NCBI GenBank assembly: GCA_015501055.1 | Contig: JADNYV010000003.1 | Coordinates: 558,001 to 622,000, forward strand | Direction: 5' to 3' | From: Mucidula mucida | Taxonomy: Eukaryota > Basidiomycota > Agaricomycetes > Agaricales > Physalacriaceae | DNA length: 64,000 bases | Shown here: piece by piece, positions 60,270 to 64,000 of the stretch | Numbering within the stretch: the first letter of the stretch is position 1 | How the letters are laid out: each line of letters starts with the position of its first letter | Position numbers and translations under genes: made by a program | The notes under the pieces: model-generated | Seen by the model: the letters and a program-made list of their open reading frames with translations, nothing else | The model's database searches: none | What the model was told of the DNA's origin: nothing

Positions 60270-61806
60270 CTAGCCCTCTTCCTCCTCTGCATCGTCGTAC
60301 ATGGCCCGTTTCCGTCGCGAACTTCCTGCTCGCCGAACTTTCGGTTCGTCATCTTCTTCCTCGCTTTCCACATCCATAGCCTCATCGTTGTCCGCGACGG
60401 CGCCACCACCCCCACCACTACCACGTCTGGCTTGCTTTTCTGCCATAGCTTCCAATCGGTCCAGGTCATCTTCTTTGGCAATCCGCCGACGGTCATCGTC
60501 ACTATCCTCTTCTTCGTCCGATACAACGAAATCATCCGCTTGATAGTCCGCCTTTCCGTCCTCGTCTTTCCTCGCCCGCGTTGTGTGCCTAGACTTTCGA
60601 GGTCGACCACCTCCTCTTCGTCCGAGTCTGGTCCAAATACATCATCATCGCTGTCGTATTTGCTCCTCGACTGTCGGCGCCTCTTATGTCCAAGACCATC
60701 ACCTGTGCTCCTTCTAGGTGTACTCCTCTTGGCCTTCTTTATGGCTTCGTTCACCTCACGCTCGGGATCCATCGTCGGATCCGGCGCTAACCGCAGTCTT
60801 GCGACCTTGTTATGTCGCTGGCCAACAGCTTTAACCAACATGCGATGTGTCTCGGACTGCATTCCTGTCGGTCGGAGACTCAAGTATCCCGTTACGAGGG
60901 CCTCGGCTTGTAGGACTTGCGAGGTCTTATGTTGCGCGACAAGATATGTCAATCCTTGCGTTTTACCTCCTGGCGTGTGTGATGTTGGCGTCGATTGCGT
61001 CAAATGGGTGCCTCCGAGAGATTGTCGATGGACACCACCAGCAGTGTCGATGCTCTCCTTGATGTCGAAAAGCTCTTTACCGAGGCGAAGACTCAGAGAA
61101 CCGTCTGACCAACGTATAATGCGACTATTTGTTTCCCTGACCTGTAAATCATTAAGCAAATGTTGTACAAACCGCTAGATCAATACCTACGTCGTTCTTA
61201 TGCTCGTCCTTCTTCCAGCGCCAGCGTACGGTGTTTTCAACCTTTAGTTTTATTGTCATGCTTTGCTCTCTGAGAGCCTCAGCTTGTTGATTTTCTTCCT
61301 CGTCATGTTCTGGACCCATGTAGGTATCGGGATGGAACGGTTTTGGGTCGAGCTTGACAAAGTTGGGCATTCGCATAACCCATTTCTGATCAAGTTGTGT
61401 GAAAGACGACAAGATATACACAGCAGATTTGCTTACATTGCCATCTGCACTTTGGGGAACAGGAATATTAGGAAAGTCAACAATGGCTTCCGTTAATTCC
61501 TCCAAAGGAATATCTTGTGGCAATTCTTCTTCAGCATACTCCATTTGTTTGCGGTATTCGCGCTCTGGAGAAGGAATACGTTCCGAGTCATGCCCTGAGG
61601 CTGATGCAGCACTGCATACATTGTTCAAGCATGCGCGACGACGACGCGTCAAAGACTTACTCCTCCTCCTGCTCCTCTTCTTCGTTACCGAATAAGTCGG
61701 CCATCCCTTGGTCAGGCTGGTCTCCCGTTTCATCCATTACAGTCTCGGACTTTGTAGGGGACGTGAGAGACCGCGGTGGTATGAGTGCACCGGCAAGCGA
61801 AGACAT
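60270..61806 (-). CDS. LEO1: Paf1 complex subunit Leo1
   Basis: Leo1 is part of the Paf1 complex that accompanies RNA polymerase II and promotes histone modification during elongation. The N-terminus (MSSLAGALIPPRS) leads to an acidic tract (FGNEEEEQEEE), then the Leo1 core: MRMPNFVKLDPKPFHPDTY, TVRWRWKKDE, NSRIIRWSDGSLSLRLGKE and LTYLVAQHKTSQVLQAEA. The tail is highly charged and ends RRKRAMYDDAEEEEG. The tail lies in a different frame from the core. A single extra G at about 60610 joins them, and the composition of the tail strongly supports this reading. Confidence 0.87.
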
Positions 61807-62656
61807 TTTAGAAAAGTAGCTCAGCGACGGGAAAACGTGGTGGTCGATGATGAGAACAAATCTGAGATCCACGTGCAGAGTGCATCCTCGTGGCCATCAG
61901 TCCGAATTTGGAAAGCCATAACCGGTCCATTCTTGGCACCGCCTCTACTCGTGTCAGGCTACCGCGCTTGATTCCTCCGTCGCCTCCGTGTCTTTTCTGA
62001 GTCGAAAAGAGAAGGAATAGCTAATCGCAATTGCCTGCTGTCACCTTCCGGAGGCAATGTTCTCTTTGCATTTTCCATACTTCAGCCTTCTGGAATCTGC
62101 CGTTTCTGGTGATTGATATACCGAACTGGGCTGTGTCAACAGCTCGCACAATCTGTGATCACAAAAAGTCATGCTCCCTTCCATGCACGGCGCTGTTGAA
62201 CAGCGCTTGCGCAGCCTTGGCTTGGTCGATACTGCCCGACTCTGTTTCCTGAAACGTAACGCTCGCAGCTCCATTGATCTCTGAATCATTTGTTCCTCCC
62301 AGAAGATATTGCCTGCCTTTACGACATGAGACGATCTATCACATACGTGTAGCACTGGCCTGTAACGGTTCGACTTGACTACTGGTCCGGACGGAATGGG
62401 CGCGGAGCTTTGCTTATCAGGACCTTAATCAACGGCAATGTCCAAACGCACTTCACAGCTTTCTTTCTAAATTGGTTCCTGTCCGTCGAACTCCGGTACG
62501 CGTTCGGTAAACAGATGTTCGGAGGCTAAAAAAAGGCTGTGATTCATACTTAAACTGCCCTCATCTACAGCGTACGTCCTTTTAACCAATCCCACCATCC
62601 AATGCCGGGGTTTCCCAAGCTGTGAGCTCTCTGCTTCTGCTTTCGCCAATCTCGTC
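61807..62656. other. Divergent intergenic region, LEO1 and the last gene
   Basis: About 850 bp with no supported exon on either strand. Confidence 0.45.
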
Positions 62657-64000
62657 ATGTCCACGTTTGCCGACAGCCCTTCGATCATCTTCAAGCGCTC
62701 GCCTTCCGAAGTTCCCTCAGCCTTTGACAGTGGACATTGCCATCCCATCCCCCAATACCCTCAAACACTCAGTCGAGCGCCGCGCTCCATGTCGGGTTTT
62801 TATTCTTTCGTGAGTGGCCGTCTATCCTCGTTCCCTTTCATGCATCTACTCATGAATCATTTAGTCGCCAGATGAAAAGCCATTTCCAGAAATTGAAGAT
62901 GGGGCATCACAACCGTTCAATCAGTCGTTGCCTGATTCTTGGCTGCTCCAAGCTGATCCTCGAGCTGGTACGCAGGAAGAAAACGACGACCTTAACATGA
63001 GGTCACATTATGCAGCACCCTACTCTGAAGGACACTGGGAGATGCATGTCGCTTCTACTTCTTACTCAGCGCCTCAGTCTACGCCCAGTCAACATTATGC
63101 TCCGCAACTGCATCCGTATGACACGCACGAAATGGCTGGATATCCAGCTTACAGCTACCCCCAGCAATATCACCACAGCACTTTACAAACTGGAATGCCT
63201 TCCCAAACAATTAGTCCTCATCCATATACACACTCTTCACCTACCACACCGTCACAAATGTATGCTACCGCCCAGCATTCGCCGCACGCCCTACCGTCTG
63301 TTCTCAACAGTCCCCACGCGACAGACTCCCCTTACAATCAGCCCTCTCCAATGTCCGCGTCAACGCCCGTACGTATTCAGCATACCCTCTCGCGCGCTCC
63401 TAAAGTTTTCGCGTTCTAGACCGCTGGGCCTTCCACATCTACATCTTCGATCCATGGTTTAACACACAAGGAACAACTTCAGAAATTCAAGCAAGCTGTT
63501 GTAGATTACGGCGGACCGACGAGCGTTGCCTCGGGACCATTCGTGCCACAGCTCATGTACAAACCGCACACGAGCAGTGATCGGCGTCGATATGTCGAAG
63601 AAGTGACAATGGACGAGCCGATCGTTTTCAATGTCGAACATCCTGATGAAGTCGGAATATTGTTGGTCGATGCCATGCACATGAGGGTTAAGCGACTAGT
63701 GGGACGGGATGAGACAGTATTTCAAGGCCGGGGCCCCAGTGTCTCCGTTCGCTTGGAGGTATGTCCCTGCACATTTCTTAAGCGCCTCTCAGTAATGATT
63801 TTTTTCAGTGGCCTGGCTACCGTCCGTGGAGTCGCCAGATCCCTACCAAAGACTTCCGAAGCCCCCCTGGGCCAATTACGCGCGCCAAACTTGCCAAGAA
63901 CGTCGCAAAATGCGTTCAGCGCTTTATTGCAGTGCGCAGATACTTTTGCGGATTATCACTTGACCAATTGATTGTTTTTGCCACAGGAGCGACAGTCCAT
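62657..64000 (+). CDS. Mushroom protein with conserved C-terminal domain, truncated at the window edge
   Basis: Starts MSTFADSPSIIF. After a first intron it carries a long low-complexity region rich in Ser, Pro, Tyr, His and Gln, typical of a disordered activation or interaction segment. Then follows a well-formed domain: HKEQLQKFKQAVVDYGGP, RY..EVTMDEPIVFNVEHPDE, RVKRLVGRDETVFQGRG and the very conserved-looking WPGYRPWSRQIPTKDFRSP with TRAKLAKNVAKCVQRFI. I recall similar proteins in Agaricomycetes without an assigned function. The last exon at 63987 starts after CACAG and runs off the right edge. A nuclear regulatory role is only a guess from composition. Confidence 0.7.

Noticed and set aside
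1..64000. Transposons, tRNA or rRNA genes, CRISPR
   Set aside because: No transposase or reverse transcriptase motif, terminal repeats, cloverleaf or spaced direct repeats were recognised by eye; dedicated searches were not possible.

Overview
The window is nuclear DNA of a mushroom-forming basidiomycete (Agaricomycete). Genes are split by many introns of about 48-60 nt with GT..AG ends, they lie close together on both strands, and the housekeeping genes (dynein intermediate chain, DASH subunit Hsk3, Vma12, ataxin-10 homologue, Leo1) are of fungal type. I see no bacterial, viral, tRNA, rRNA or CRISPR feature.

Layout: 1-10.1 kb is ordinary chromosome: a truncated AT-hook protein, two small proteins, HSK3, the dynein intermediate chain and a chromodomain protein that may be Chp1-like. 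From 10.2 to about 55 kb lies a secondary-metabolite gene cluster: aldo-keto reductase, GMC oxidoreductase, FAD monooxygenase, methyltransferase A, a DUF2470 membrane protein (probably a bystander), CoA ligase, phenylalanine ammonia-lyase (PAL), methyltransferase B, a very large highly reducing polyketide synthase (PKS), an ABCC exporter and a Zn2Cys6 regulator. A nucleobase-type permease follows at the edge. From 57.3 kb to the end the chromosome is ordinary again (VMA12, ataxin-10 homologue, LEO1, a truncated mushroom protein).

The cluster has the gene set and the diagnostic enzyme of strobilurin biosynthesis. The PKS reads KS-AT-DH-CMeT-(degenerate ER)-KR-ACP and then, most unusually, a C-terminal alpha/beta-hydrolase and a second methyltransferase. 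As I recall the published strobilurin work in basidiomycetes, PAL and a CoA ligase supply the benzoyl-CoA starter from phenylalanine, the PKS makes prestrobilurin A, an FAD oxygenase (Str9) performs the oxidative rearrangement to the beta-methoxyacrylate skeleton, and two O-methyltransferases finish it. Every one of these activities is encoded here, often from divergent promoters (CoA ligase/PAL, methyltransferase B/PKS, FAD monooxygenase/methyltransferase A). The ABC transporter and the regulator plausibly serve export and control. So the main system is recognisable rather than new; which strobilurin or oudemansin is made cannot be read from the DNA.

A caveat affects many gene models. At least nine genes need exactly one extra base to stay in frame, nearly always inside a short G or C run. 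I read these as assembly or base-calling deletions, not as inactivation. Exon borders below were set by eye from splice consensus and family motifs.
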